Shown in pieces: positions 11,197-21,876 of a stretch of 64,000 nucleotides of DNA. Position 1 is the stretch's first letter, and the number at the start of each line of letters is the position of its first letter. Location of the stretch: contig NW_006763294.1 of NCBI RefSeq assembly GCF_000218685.1, positions 1,105,130 to 1,169,129 of the forward strand, read 5' to 3'. Below the pieces are notes generated by a model. It had not been told where the DNA came from, did not search any database, and saw only the letters and a program-made list of their open reading frames with translations. The translations under genes and the position numbers were made by a program. This DNA comes from Serpula lacrymans var. lacrymans S7.9 (lineage: Eukaryota > Basidiomycota > Agaricomycetes > Boletales > Serpulaceae).

Positions 11197-12897
11197 TGAG
11201 GAGGAATTGTAGATAGTGTACAGGTTTTGATTTTTGATCGTAGTCGATGGATGGGTATTGTTTGATTCGGTCTAAGGCGAAGGTGGTGGTATACAGAGTG
11301 AAGGACTGTTCGAGCGATAATACTGGGTGTTGTTATGCATTTGTTGATCCTTATATCTTTTCATCAAATTCTTCTCAATCTTATCGCGTAATGATCCTTG
11401 AATTTGGGCCTCGTGTTAACAAAAGCAGCGCGGACTTTGTAAGGTGGAAGATTCTACGCAGGGATCCCGAAGCGGCGAGCCGCTGCTTGCCAATAGGACA
11501 CGGGAAAAATCAAGGAAGACGTTATGCCTCGTGATGGAAATCTGACGAGAAACTCAGTGAAAGCGGTAAGGGAAGTGTGCAACGTGGAGCTCCTGTGCTG
11601 TGTAGCGTCAAGTTGGCTGTGGTAATGGGACTAGTTCATATGAACAATGGTGGGTGGGTGGTTCGGATTGTTTGGCAGATACCTGTAATTGGCCTTGAAT
11701 GTCCATTTTCATGAACAGGAGAACGTGTGTATTGGCAGCCGCGAGACCACATTAACCGAGCGATCAGTCTGGGCCAGGTCCTTGTACATTTCGAAGCTCG
11801 GCATTGCCTCGAGGCTCGTTCTGCATCATATTATCCTATCGTCCTAGCGCTCAACGCTCAGTTGACGTCCACGCTAAACTGAAAATATGATTGTGGTGGC
11901 AAGATACATGATGTGAATCAGGACCCACCCGAGTACATACTGCAAGCACCTCGAAGAAGAAATGGCTTCCAGTGCGCAGCAGGGCACGAGTTGTAGTACA
12001 TACCATTACAGTATGGGGTTCGTAAAGCTGGAGCACGGGTTTGGCATAAGGAACAGCCTATAAATCCGACTCATTGTCACAATCCACGACGTAATAACCT
12101 GTGCGGAAGACATGTAAACATTGCCCATACGATTACCTAGTTGACGAGTAACAAGGAGACTGCGCTCGTACCTCATGTATAGAACCGCAAGATCACGGTG
12201 GGAAGAGCTAACCTTCCTTCCTCCAATTGAACAGTCCGGGTGTTTTTGGCTCCAATGATTGATAGCAAAGGGGGCCGGGTTCAAAACAATAGCGTTCGCA
12301 GATCAGCATAAGTGTATATGGAGTTGTGAGCAGAATTGGTCTTGTGTTGGCGCGATAGTGCACACACCAACCGTTATGATAGGGGTCACGGTGTGTAGGC
12401 GTACTGGTCAGCTGTGCATGATTCTCTCACCCACCGGACCTTGCCATCTATGTTCCCCTAGACCCAGATAACTAGATAAATCGTAAGTATAGTTATCACC
12501 AATTTTAGTTACTTTTGCCTTGTGGGACTATTTTCAAGTTTCGCCGTACGTGGACGTGGCAGCCAAATATCAGCACCACTGGCAGCATACGCGTCAACCA
12601 CTTCAAATCTGCGATGCAGGATTTGCTCAGTAAGTGACCTGCGATCCTCCTTTATAATCTAATATCGCTCGTTTGCATAATGGCCGTCACAGATAGGAAA
12701 TTGTCTATGATTGGGAAAAATAACAAACAATGAACACCAGAATGCACAGCAGAACGTGGCAAGAGTAAAAAAGGACTACGATAACATCGAGGGTTCAGCA
12801 TCACAAAAAGTGACATCTCTGCTCATGTACCTCTCATCCACATCTAATTTTCGGTTTCTCCTTTGCAGAAACATGTCTAAAGTCATCATGCCTATCA
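11197..12897. other. 1.7-kb intergenic region between BTB genes
   Basis: Contains the promoter of BTB gene 1 and the 3' flank of BTB gene 2, both on the minus strand. Short frames at 11247-11534, 12006-12284 and 12259-12471 lack domains, good splice partners or low-complexity signatures. No transposon ends were recognised. This may be old decayed sequence. Confidence 0.4.
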
Positions 12898-14446
12898 TCA
12901 ATTTGGTGTTTGCTTCGAACCTTTGTTGTTTTTCTTGTTCTTGTTGCCACCGTTGTTCCCATTGTTTTGTCCTTTTTTCCCTCCAGCTTTACAAGGTCAG
13001 CATTGTGTCGTTGCTCTCTTGGATAGCACGACGCCCTCACCTTGGTTATCGTTGCCGTTGCCACGTTTGGAGTTTTCGTTGTCAGACATAAAATTTATGA
13101 GTTCAGCTTCCTTGGCTTTTGACTCATCCGAATCATTTTCGTTATCTTTATCTTTTCCTGTTTCTCCCTCGGTTTCCTTTTTGACATCGTTATCGTTACA
13201 GTCCTTGCTCTGACTAGGGGATACATGTGTGTTAATGGTGGAATGATCAGGTACTGTTGCCGTTGCCTCTGCCTCTTCCACCCCTGTTTGCTCCTGGAGT
13301 ACGAGGAATAAGCGGAAAGTCAGATGAACATAGATGTTGAAATCACCGCCGTTGATGGCTCACCCGGTGTGCCACCCCTTCCAACAGCGGACTTGGGCGC
13401 TGGAGACGAGGGGCGTTGGTTGGCGAGGTCGGACGTATTGACATCGCTGACCGCAGTATTTACGGCCACTGGTGGAGTGGGCTCAACATTCGCACCCAGC
13501 TTTGCTGAAACAGCTTCGACCAGCTTAGCAGCTGATCCGTTCGCTGGTGGTGGTGCGGAGAAAGCAAAACCATTGCCGCTGGCAGTGAAAGAGGAGTATC
13601 CGTTGATCGACCCGTTTTTGCTGTGAGAGCCTTTCACAGGTGACCCGGTGATAATGGGTGAAGTAGGACGCGAGGGGATACCGAAGACCTCTCTGATCAA
13701 ACCCTCCACCTCGAATTCCTCAACGTCCGCAAACGTCGGGCTTCGTATACCACTCTCAACCGCCCTCTGCCGAACACGTTCACGAGCCTCTGCTAAACGA
13801 AGTACAGTTTCCAACCCGAGCTTGGTTCCCTCCGCCATTCCTAGTGGCTTGTCTCTCTTACATACAGCTATGTATGAAGGAATCAGGAATAACTTGTCGA
13901 TAGAGTAAGTATGGTAGATGGATATCTTGTCGATGGGCTCGATGGTAAGCTTTTCGAGCTCTCGTACTGTAAGATCCTTGACGCTAAGGAATCCCCATCG
14001 GTTCGCAAGGTGCAAAACACTCAACCAGTTCTCGAGGGGAGCCTGGTACAGAGAGTATTTCCTGGACCGAACATGAGCACTATAGTACGTGGCAGTATTT
14101 TTTTCAGACTTACGGATTATAGAAGACCCAGAGGAAACGAGCGAAATCTTCACTTCGAACATCGTCCAGGGTGTACGCGTCACCGTCGGGCGACCCAGAC
14201 CGTTCTCCTGCCGGCGTTGCACCAGTCAACATCTGGCGGAAGAAGATCGATTCCCTTTCGAAGAAATAGCTATGTACACGGAATAAATGGTTCTCAACCT
14301 ATAACATGGTGTCGTGAGCATTAAAAAATGCGGATCAGCCAGAGATGGTCACCCACCAAGAAGCTGACATCGCCCGTGCGTATGTAGTAGTCCTTGTGGT
14401 GGACAACGCGAGCGACGCCGTGATCTGAATTTGAAGGGTTGACCAT
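12898..14446 (-). CDS. BTB/POZ-domain protein 2 with long low-complexity tail
   Basis: Five exons (14446-14357, 14298-14114, 14061-13364, 13283-13041, 12986-12898) close in phase to 434 residues. The BTB part (DVSFLVENHLFRVHSYFF to FLWVFYNP) and the following helical region (YSLYQAPLENWLSVLHLANRW, IREVFGI) are close to BTB gene 1. After about residue 230 it becomes a disordered Ser/Pro/Gly/Asn tail. That tail passes through an acidic VEEAEATATVP stretch and ends in Gly/Asn/Lys repeats (NNGNNGGNKNKKNNK). The last two introns decide the reading frame of the tail; alternative use would swap it for an acidic end stopping at about 12997. The Met at 14446 was chosen by alignment with BTB gene 1; an upstream in-frame Met lies at 14557. 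Confidence 0.83.
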
Positions 14447-15529
14447 GATTTTCTCTACCTGAGAGAGGAGGGAAGGAAGAATGGATGTGGGTTTCGGTTC
14501 GAGAGGATACTGTCGAGCGAAGTGAAGAAATATGTTTCTCGTATCCAGTGTTGGCAATAAGCTCGGCTACACGTGTTGTGTACACGTTGCCGAACCATTG
14601 TCTGGTTCTCTCTCTTTTTATCCATACAATCAGCCTCCTGATGCATTATTGCGTAAACTACGCGAAAAGCCTCATGTCAGTTGAAGAGTATTAGTGATAT
14701 GTCCAGCATTTGGTGTGAAGTACAGCTTTACATGCATTGACCACGCCCTTCGCATGTGACTAGCTAAAATTTTCAAGGAGCGGCAATGATTCGCCCAGTT
14801 GGGCAAACAATCGAGGAGATGCCTTCATACAACTGCAATTTTACAATCAGAGAACCGTCATCTGCCGTGATGAGCTATCTACAATGGTTATTTCGTTTCT
14901 CGTCCGAGGGATCGTTAGCCCCGAGAGAAACAAAAGAAATAGGCGTTGAAATTCGGTTGTAGCCAGAGTAGCATTGACAAACTCTCCTGAGACCACAGCC
15001 TGTCACATTTCACGCAGGATAAGGCGTGTCGTGCTGTACAGTTCTCAGTGTGATAATGGAGACTAGCTCTGAGTCGCAGATCAACGCCAAAACACAGGAT
15101 CGTTGATCCACGCTTTTAAAAGGCGGATTTCTTGGGCAAGGGCGTAACATCTCTGACGATAGATTGGTGCTAGCTGGAAGTGACCAGTTACTGGCCTGAC
15201 TGGCTGCTAGCACATCTAACAAGTTCAAATCCAGTTCTGGCATATGTTCCAGCTGACCGGTGTTAATGTGACTTCGTAATATCGTTTTCAAGTCCGTCAT
15301 CATAACACCACCATCCAACGAGGCGCACAGGATACGTTGGACTACGAAATAACATGAAGCCTTGGTCCTAAAATGAATAACAACGATCAGATAGTAGACT
15401 CAATCGTATTACCATTAAGACACGAGGGACAGCACGGAGTGAATCAACGTCGCCCGAGATAGATGATAATCTGAGCCGATGGAAGGACTTCAGTTATGTA
15501 TACACTACAAATTGACCGGTAAACGTACG
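14447..15529. other. 1.1-kb intergenic region between BTB genes
   Basis: Upstream region of BTB gene 2 and 3' flank of BTB gene 3. A 102-codon minus-strand frame at 15010-15318 has a leucine-rich middle (PELDLNLLDVLAASQ) but no recognisable domain. It could be an unplaced exon. I do not call it. Confidence 0.35.
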
Positions 15530-16479
15530 TCACCTGGGAGCGCTGTCTAGAGCACTCAACCCAAAGGTCTCAGAGGCAAGCCTGGAGGCTTCTGATACCC
15601 TCGGGGCCCTACTCACTCTCCTGAACGGGGACTCGCTGCGTAGCGCGCTATGTGCCTCTTTCCTCGAGGTGATCTTCCCACTATCCGAGATCAAGCTTGA
15701 AGACCGCATCAATGGGGTCGTTCCAATACGGTGAGGTAAACTGCTCTGCCTCATCGGTCTTCGACCACACCGAAGCTTTTCTCTCAATTGAGAGACGCGT
15801 ATCGTAGTGTCTAGACCGAGGGCGTGGCCTTCGTCCATAGATAGGGGCTCTGCGCGCTCGCACAACTCCGTGTACGCCGATAAAGCCCAATTGGAACGTA
15901 TATCAAATTTGCGCGAAAGAACGATCCGGTCGACGGGGCTCATCGGCAGTGTTTCCAGATGTCGTATGGCAAGTGCTCTTACATCGTCAAACTCCCACCG
16001 AGTCGCTAGATGTAACACAGACTCCCATTCGCCTGCTGTGCGAGCCTTGTACACACCCAGTTTACTAACCTGTAAGGGTCAGCATGGCATCCAAGCGAGA
16101 CATTTGGTTGAAGACGAACGTAGGGTACAGGATCCACATCAGGCGCTCAAAGTCAGTGCTACATATCCCAGGAAACCGCAATGGGTATTCATCCGAGAAT
16201 CCTTCAACAAGTTCAGGGTTTGCAGAAACAGGCAAAGAGAATATGTCTGCGAAAACGGTCGAATGCCTAATGAACGTAGATCGGTGGACATGGAAGAGCA
16301 ATTCGTCAACCTGTAACTACACATCAGTGCCTTTGCGCATGTGTAGAGTTGTTGAATGCTACCTGTATCACAACGTTACCATCCTCTAGATAGTATTCAG
16401 GGTGCCTCACTGGACTTGTAGAAGGCAGCTCGGCACCACTTGCATCATCGAGAAAGCTAGCTTTCCCAGTTGCATCCAT
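15530..16479 (-). CDS. BTB/POZ-domain protein 3
   Basis: Three exons (16479-16363, 16310-16120, 16064-15530) close in phase to 280 residues. The first exon encodes a variable leader ending YYLEDGNVVIQ. The second encodes the BTB core from VDELLFHVHRSTF to FERLMWILYP, and the third starts KLGVYKARTAGEWESVLHLATRW. The intron positions and phases match the other local BTB genes. The C-terminal 90 residues are Ser/Arg rich and differ from the Asn/Gly tails of genes 1 and 2. The acceptor of intron 2 had to be placed at ttag just after a competing cag to keep frame. The start Met at 16479 has no upstream in-frame competitor that I can support. Confidence 0.8.
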
Positions 16480-16725
16480 GAGTTCCGAGACGTCCTGGTA
16501 CAAGTCAGTACATTAGCAACTTGCTCGGCAACAAAATGCTAGTCATCGAACACGTGAGGAGAGCACGGTATTCGTCCGAGAAGAGATTTGCACGTCATTC
16601 GCTTGCAGGATTTACAGTAGACTGGTAAAAGACAATATCATTCGTAAAAAGGCTTCACATGATAGGGAAAAATAAGAATATTGATATTGTTTGATAATGG
16701 AGAAACAGGTCAGACACCCATAAGT

Positions 16726-17676
16726 TCAAAGTTTGTTAGCATGTCTTTCGAAGTTCTCTTTAAAGGTTTGAAAGGTATCCGTACCCAGGATGGCAAAAAT
16801 GATGCGATGGAAAGAACCCTTGAAACGCGCACCTTCTACAGTCAACAAATCCGCCCATATCTTTGCCACAACATCAACACCATTCCGAAACACTCCAGTT
16901 CCAAAACTCCCCAGTACGAGATTCTCTGCTCCTTGTTGCTCACATAAGAAAAGAATGCGAGCCATCCTCTCCCTCATTACTTTCTCTATCTTTCTCTCGA
17001 TATCCCTAGGATCCTCGCGACCGCTAAGATTCTTTCTCACTTGCCCCGCATTCACCGCAGCACTAGTAATCACGTCGATCTCAAAGGGTTCTGTCCAGTC
17101 ACCGGCGTCGTTTCGAAAAACAATGATTGAGGGGGAGAAGATCATGGCATGGAAATAGAAACCGCCCTTGCGGTCTGCCGCATGAAGGGTGTAGAATTGC
17201 TGTGCAGTCTTCACCATAAGAGATGGGTATAGCGTTGATGCACGGGCGATAGACTCTTCCTGAGCCCGAGCGCCATTCAAAAAGCCTCCACCTGGATGTG
17301 TAGCTGATGCAAAGTTGAGCACGGCTATCCTGCCATAGCTCGTCGACTGCGAAGATAGTGTGTTGCAGAAAATGCGAGCTGCATCGATGGTGGACACTTC
17401 CAAGATGGCTATCTCAGTCGTTTTAGCTGGAGCATTGGGGACTCTGCGTGGAAGATTTTTTTTCCAAGTAGAGAGCAATGACTCTGGGGCGTAATAGCGG
17501 GTATTGTGGTTTGAAAAGTTCACTTTGGCGGCGAGATCGTGGGAGACATTGTTGGCTGCGACGATAGAGCCACGTTCTATCGCTTGCAACGTCGTTTCTG
17601 CTATCTTTTTGAGATTCGGTTCCCTATAGTCGCCATCATCGTTCGCTGTTTTAGCTAGCTTGATTCCGGATACCAT
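16726..17676 (-). CDS. PARG-like macrodomain protein (TIGR02452 type)
   Basis: A single exon encoding 316 residues. The motif GGGFLNGARAQEE near residues 129-141 fits the GGG-X(6-8)-QEE signature of poly(ADP-ribose) glycohydrolases, including the two catalytic glutamates. The second loop LGSFGTGVFRNG near 255-266 fits the diphosphate-binding loop of microbial PARG-like proteins. The preceding NFASATHPGG strand is also typical. The expected activity is removal of ADP-ribose chains or recognition of ADP-ribosylated targets; the substrate cannot be told. The Met at 17676 is followed directly by the helical start of the family; in-frame codons extend upstream to 17814. It sits between the minus and plus groups of BTB genes and faces BTB gene 4 across 507 bp. 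Confidence 0.87.
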   Translation of the reverse strand: MVSGIKLAKTANDDGDYREPNLKKIAETTLQAIERGSIVAANNVSHDLAAKVNFSNHNTRYYAPESLLSTWKKNLPRRVPNAPAKTTEIAILEVSTIDAARIFCNTLSSQSTSYGRIAVLNFASATHPGGGFLNGARAQEESIARASTLYPSLMVKTAQQFYTLHAADRKGGFYFHAMIFSPSIIVFRNDAGDWTEPFEIDVITSAAVNAGQVRKNLSGREDPRDIERKIEKVMRERMARILFLCEQQGAENLVLGSFGTGVFRNGVDVVAKIWADLLTVEGARFKGSFHRIIFAILGTDTFQTFKENFERHANKL

Positions 17677-18183
17677 TGCAGCCAATGTAAGAATCACTGT
17701 AATATGGTTGTCTGACTGGCTCGATAGCGTCGAACCCGCGGACCATATAATCCCAAAACAGACTCGAGTCAGCTGCTTCTGGACCAGTGTCAGTATCGAT
17801 ATGGTACAAGTCATTCATAGTCCTTGTATAGGGGGCGAGCTCAATCATCGATAAAGTCTGGATAGTTGACACATCCAGTATGGTCACCATGGACTTGGAA
17901 GGACTCAGCTTACTCCAAAATATGTGGTTTTGACACGAGGAAACACCCGATCGTAGTGCCGTGCCAAGCATAATGGTGGTGGAATTAAAGAGTGGAGGCA
18001 CATTGATTACTCGAGTCTTTAATTCCACAGTTTCTAGGGGCCTCAACGCAGACTGTCGCGTGGGCTAATGATTCACCGATAAACGCTATACCGCATTAAT
18101 ATCGAATAACCTTGACAAATACCAGCATCGATTACGAGTTCTCAGACCAACGACCCCAAGGCAATTAGACCTCACACTCCATA
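17677..18183. other. Divergent promoter region, PARG-like gene / BTB gene 4
   Basis: 507 bp between divergent starts. A minus-strand frame of 131 codons overlaps it (17651-18046). It contains VTILDVSTIQTL, which resembles the IAILEVSTIDAA strand of the adjacent PARG-like protein, so it may be a remnant of a second copy. This is weak evidence. Confidence 0.35.
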
Positions 18184-18958
18184 ATGGCAGACAAAACCGA
18201 GACTTCAGTGCAGCCTCCAAGTAAAGTGGAACAAGATCCTGTTTTTTACTTCAGTGATGTCACATTTCAGGTGAGCACACCAATAGCTTCAAGTTCTTGA
18301 TTATAGGATAGCACTGAAAATATTATGTGTGTAGGTGGAGAACTCGCTGTTCAAAGTACACAGGCTTCCTTTTCAGCAAGGCTCGAAAGTATTCCGTGAG
18401 ATGTTCCAGCTTCCGGCACCAGAAGGTGGAGTGGCGGATGGGTGCGACGATGATCACCCTCTGCATCTGGAGCAAATCAAGAAAGAGGACTTCAAACAGT
18501 TTCTAAGGGTATTGTTTCCGGGGTCAGTGATTTACGAGGCCCGGTGCATTGTTAGCTGGACATCTCATTCTTCCAGGCCTTACAAACAAGAAACACTTCC
18601 AGCCACACTCGCAGAGTGGACATCAGTCCTGAAACTATCCACGATGTGGGATTTTGACGTTGTACGACAAAACACGATAAAACAGATGTTCTCGATGAAC
18701 CTTGGATGTGTGAGAAGGGCAGTTTTAGCGATAGAGTATGACATCGACGAATGGTTGGTTCCCGCACTCAACGAGCTGGCCAGACGAAAAGAGCCCATCA
18801 CGCTGGCAGAAATGGCGCACATGGGCGCAGAGCTTACTTTGAAGATGGCGGCAGTGCGGGAAAACGTGACGTATGACTGGAACTGCCTTAAGCTCGGGGA
18901 AAGAAAAGCGGAAAGAATTGATTTCTCACCCAAAATCAGGGAAGTTCTGGGGCTGTAG
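18184..18958 (+). CDS. BTB/POZ-domain protein 4
   Basis: Three exons (18184-18270, 18335-18522, 18577-18958) give 218 residues. Exon 1 encodes a variable leader ending FYFSDVTFQ. Exon 2 (188 nt, the same length in BTB genes 4, 5 and 6) encodes VENSLFKVHRLPFQQGSKVFREMFQLP to FLRVLFPG. Exon 3 encodes PYKQETLPATLAEWTSVLKLSTMW and ends in GERKAERIDFSPKIREVLGL. The second intron is 54 nt and stop-free in frame, so retention would insert 18 residues rather than truncate. It is more compact than the minus-strand paralogues and lacks a low-complexity tail. Confidence 0.85.
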
Positions 18959-19906
18959 GGAGTTATGGGTGGAACATTTGTTCTCGGTGTAGAGGGCAAA
19001 GAGCGCTTCGTGAATCGAACAGCCCCTTTTAGCGGCGAGGTCATGGGACAACACGTTGCTGACTGCCATCCTCGTTGGCTCTTTCGTTGGCTTTCGTTGG
19101 ACACCAAGTATGATATACTGGTGTTCATTGGATTGTAAGGAATACTATCATATGTATGAGGACATGAATCTAACATGTTAGATAGCGAGCATGTTACTGT
19201 AGCAATATACACCCCGGGACAAATACCGACTTTCGTAGCCAGCGGGCTTGGCTGACACGCTTACCCAAACTTCATTCTGAATCAGGCGTCAATATTGATA
19301 AGGTGCCAGTCATACGCTATCACAATCTTCTCAATTTCACGCCAAAAGACTGAGGTATCGATAAGGGTCTCAACGATCCAGTATATTATCATACGCTTCC
19401 GCTTGTAATTTGAGTGGGTGTACCGATATTCCGGGACTTTCAAAACGAAATATTCTGCGCCATTCCTAGGAGTGGCGGGGTTAGGTAGTTAAGTAGGCAT
19501 ATCAATCGAAAATTCAGATCACCGCGGTTCCCTTTCCCTTTCCGTTTTTGTATGATCAAATGAAGATACGGGCACTAGTAGACTAGTGATAGTATGTGTT
19601 CCTGAGGCACGAGGCATACATGCGTTATTCATAATTCGAAATCATCCTAGATCACTCACACGCAGAGCGATTCCCAGAAGATTGTACAATCGACGAGAAC
19701 TGTATCAGGCCAGTAGTGACACTGATATAGCACTGCTTACCCCTTTCAAGGGACATGTAGAATACCGGGCTCCGAAAACTGTACTTCGCTGAAGTTCGCC
19801 GCATTAATATTGCTGGGAACCTCTGGATCCAGCGCTCCTGTTAGCTCTCGAACCTCCTATATAGCAATAATCAACAAGCCCTATACTTCAAGAGCAGACG
19901 TCAACG
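18959..19906. other. Intergenic region between BTB genes 4 and 5
   Basis: 948 bp. A 68-codon frame at 19586-19792 has no supporting features. Nothing else is seen. Confidence 0.4.
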
Positions 19907-20709
19907 ATGAATGAACACGCTGAGCGAGACAAGTCGTTTTATTTCAACGACGACGTAATATTCCTCGTAAATCATGCATTTTTTTTCATTCTAGATTCAG
20001 TGCTGGAGCGCCGTGCTGACGCTTCACTTTAGGTGGGAGGGTCATTGTTTAAAATACCACGTAAACCGTTTGAAGAAGGATCGGAGGTCTTTCGTGACAT
20101 GTTCCAACTCCCTGTCTCAGCCGGCTGCGCTGCTGAAGGTCACGATGATTCAAATCCCATTCGTTTAGAGGGCATCGAAAAGGAGGAGTTCAAATATTTT
20201 CTGAAAGTCATGTTCCCAGCGTTAGTGGTCTGTGTTGTAATGAAGAGATACCGACGAACTGACAAGCTATCAGGCCAGAGTTCTCAGAAGTCTCTCTTAC
20301 AGAGTGGACATCAGTCCTGAAGCTATCGAAGCTATGGGCATTTGATGCCATGCGAGAGAGAGCGATAAACGTCATGTCGACTATCGCGATTCCATGTGCA
20401 ATGAAGGCGTCGCTTGCTATCAATTATAATGTTGATAAATGGTTGTTGCCTGCATTAAATGACCTGGCCAAGCGGAAGGAACCCATATCGATAGAAGACG
20501 TGGAGCTTTTGGGAGTACAGGTTGCTTTAAAGATGGCTGCCGTCCGAGAGAGTGTGAAAGCATCCGATTATCAGCCTAAAAATGGCCCAATAAGGTCCGG
20601 TTATCTACTGGTCGGGGAGAGGGACGCAAAATATGTCAATTTTACGCACAGTATAATGGTAGTCCTTGAGAGTGAGCTGCGGGAATGGCAACATCATGCG
20701 ACGCCATAG
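19907..20709 (+). CDS. BTB/POZ-domain protein 5
   Basis: Three exons (19907-19966, 20033-20220, 20274-20709) close in phase to 227 residues. Exon 1 is the short leader ending FNDDVIFL. The 188-nt exon 2 encodes VGGSLFKIPRKPFEEGSEVFRDMFQLP to YFLKVMFP, and exon 3 encodes SEVSLTEWTSVLKLSKLWAF and a GERDAKYVNF end. The VEN motif that opens exon 2 in the relatives is VGG here. It is otherwise close to BTB genes 4 and 6. The downstream gene begins only 277 bp after its stop. Confidence 0.85.
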
Positions 20710-20986
20710 TGTAAAACAGGCCAGATTCAAATAGAGCTGTCTCAATGTCCTTTTTTTTAATAGCATATCTTATACTGCATTGCGAAACCTAGTGTGAAAT
20801 CTACAAGATCTATCGATGGACAAACTGAACGAATGTGGTAGCACTTACTAAAGTCTGACGAAAACGTGCCGTTGAGCAAACATCGCAAGGTTTACGCGTG
20901 TCGACAATATTTAAACAGGTGGAATGAGCTAACGTGTAGACCAAGAGCGTCCTCCCTGACCTGCACTAACAAAAACTGAAGCCAAC

Positions 20987-21876
20987 ATGAGCTACGAATT
21001 AAAAACAAATATAACCACAGAAAATTGGCCCCCGCAAGAGATACCAAAGGATCCAGAACCTCTTCAAAAAGACTCTATGTTCTACCTCGACCATGTCACA
21101 ATTCTTGTGAGTGCAAACAATAGCTTTTCGTCTTCTTTGAAGAATCTGAAAGAAAGAGGTCGTTTAGGTGGAGAACGCACTATTCAAAGTACCCAAATAC
21201 CCCTTCGAGCAAGGGTCAGAAGTGTTTCGTGATATGTTTCAGCTGCCGATAGCGGAGGGCAGCTTGGTGGACGGTTGTGATGATAGCCATCCCTTACGTC
21301 TGGATCAGATCAAGAAAGAAGACTTTATACAGTTTCTGAAGGTATTATTCCAGGGGTAAGCGATCCGCAAGCCCTATTATATTGCTAGCTAAACTAGCTT
21401 ACCCCCATAGACCTTACAAACAAGAAATTCTCCCAGCTTCAGCTGTGGAGTGGACTTCAGTCCTAAAACTATCCACAATGTGGGATTTCGAAGTGATAAG
21501 ACAAGCCGTCATTCAACGGATGTCGATTATGCCTATCGAGTGCGTTGAGAAGGCTGTCTTAGCAATGGAGTATAAGGTTGATAGTTGGTTGATTCCGGCC
21601 CTCAATGAGTTGGCCCAACGAGCGGAGTCAATTACAGTAGCGGAAATGGGGCGTCTCGGTCCAGAACTGACCCTGAAGATGGCGGCTGTACGGGAAGGCG
21701 TGCGAGAGCGAAAAGGTCCAGTTAAACGATCGAAAGGTTCGGATCACTGTAGAAACTGCGGGAGTGCTTTTGTGCAAGATTTTGATAATAGTTCTAATTT
21801 TGAGCTTGGAGAAAGATGCATTGTTAACCTTGATTTCTCCTCGAAGATACAGAAAATACTCACTAGAAATATGTAG
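20987..21876 (+). CDS. BTB/POZ-domain protein 6 with an added CxxC segment
   Basis: Three exons (20987-21106, 21168-21355, 21411-21876) close in phase to 257 residues. It has the longest leader of the plus-strand trio (40 codons, ending FYLDHVTIL). The BTB exon reads VENALFKVPKYPFEQGSEVFRDMFQLP to FLKVLFQG. Exon 3 starts PYKQEILPASAVEWTSVLKLSTMW. Near the C-terminus a segment with HCRNCGSAF is inserted before the conserved GERCIVNLDFSSKI end. The Cys-x-x-Cys pair has no counterpart in the neighbours and is only half of a typical zinc-binding site. Confidence 0.85.

Noticed and set aside
15010..15318. 102-codon minus-strand frame between BTB genes 2 and 3
   Set aside because: Could be a missed exon of BTB gene 3, but no donor/acceptor set preserved frame; no domain recognised.
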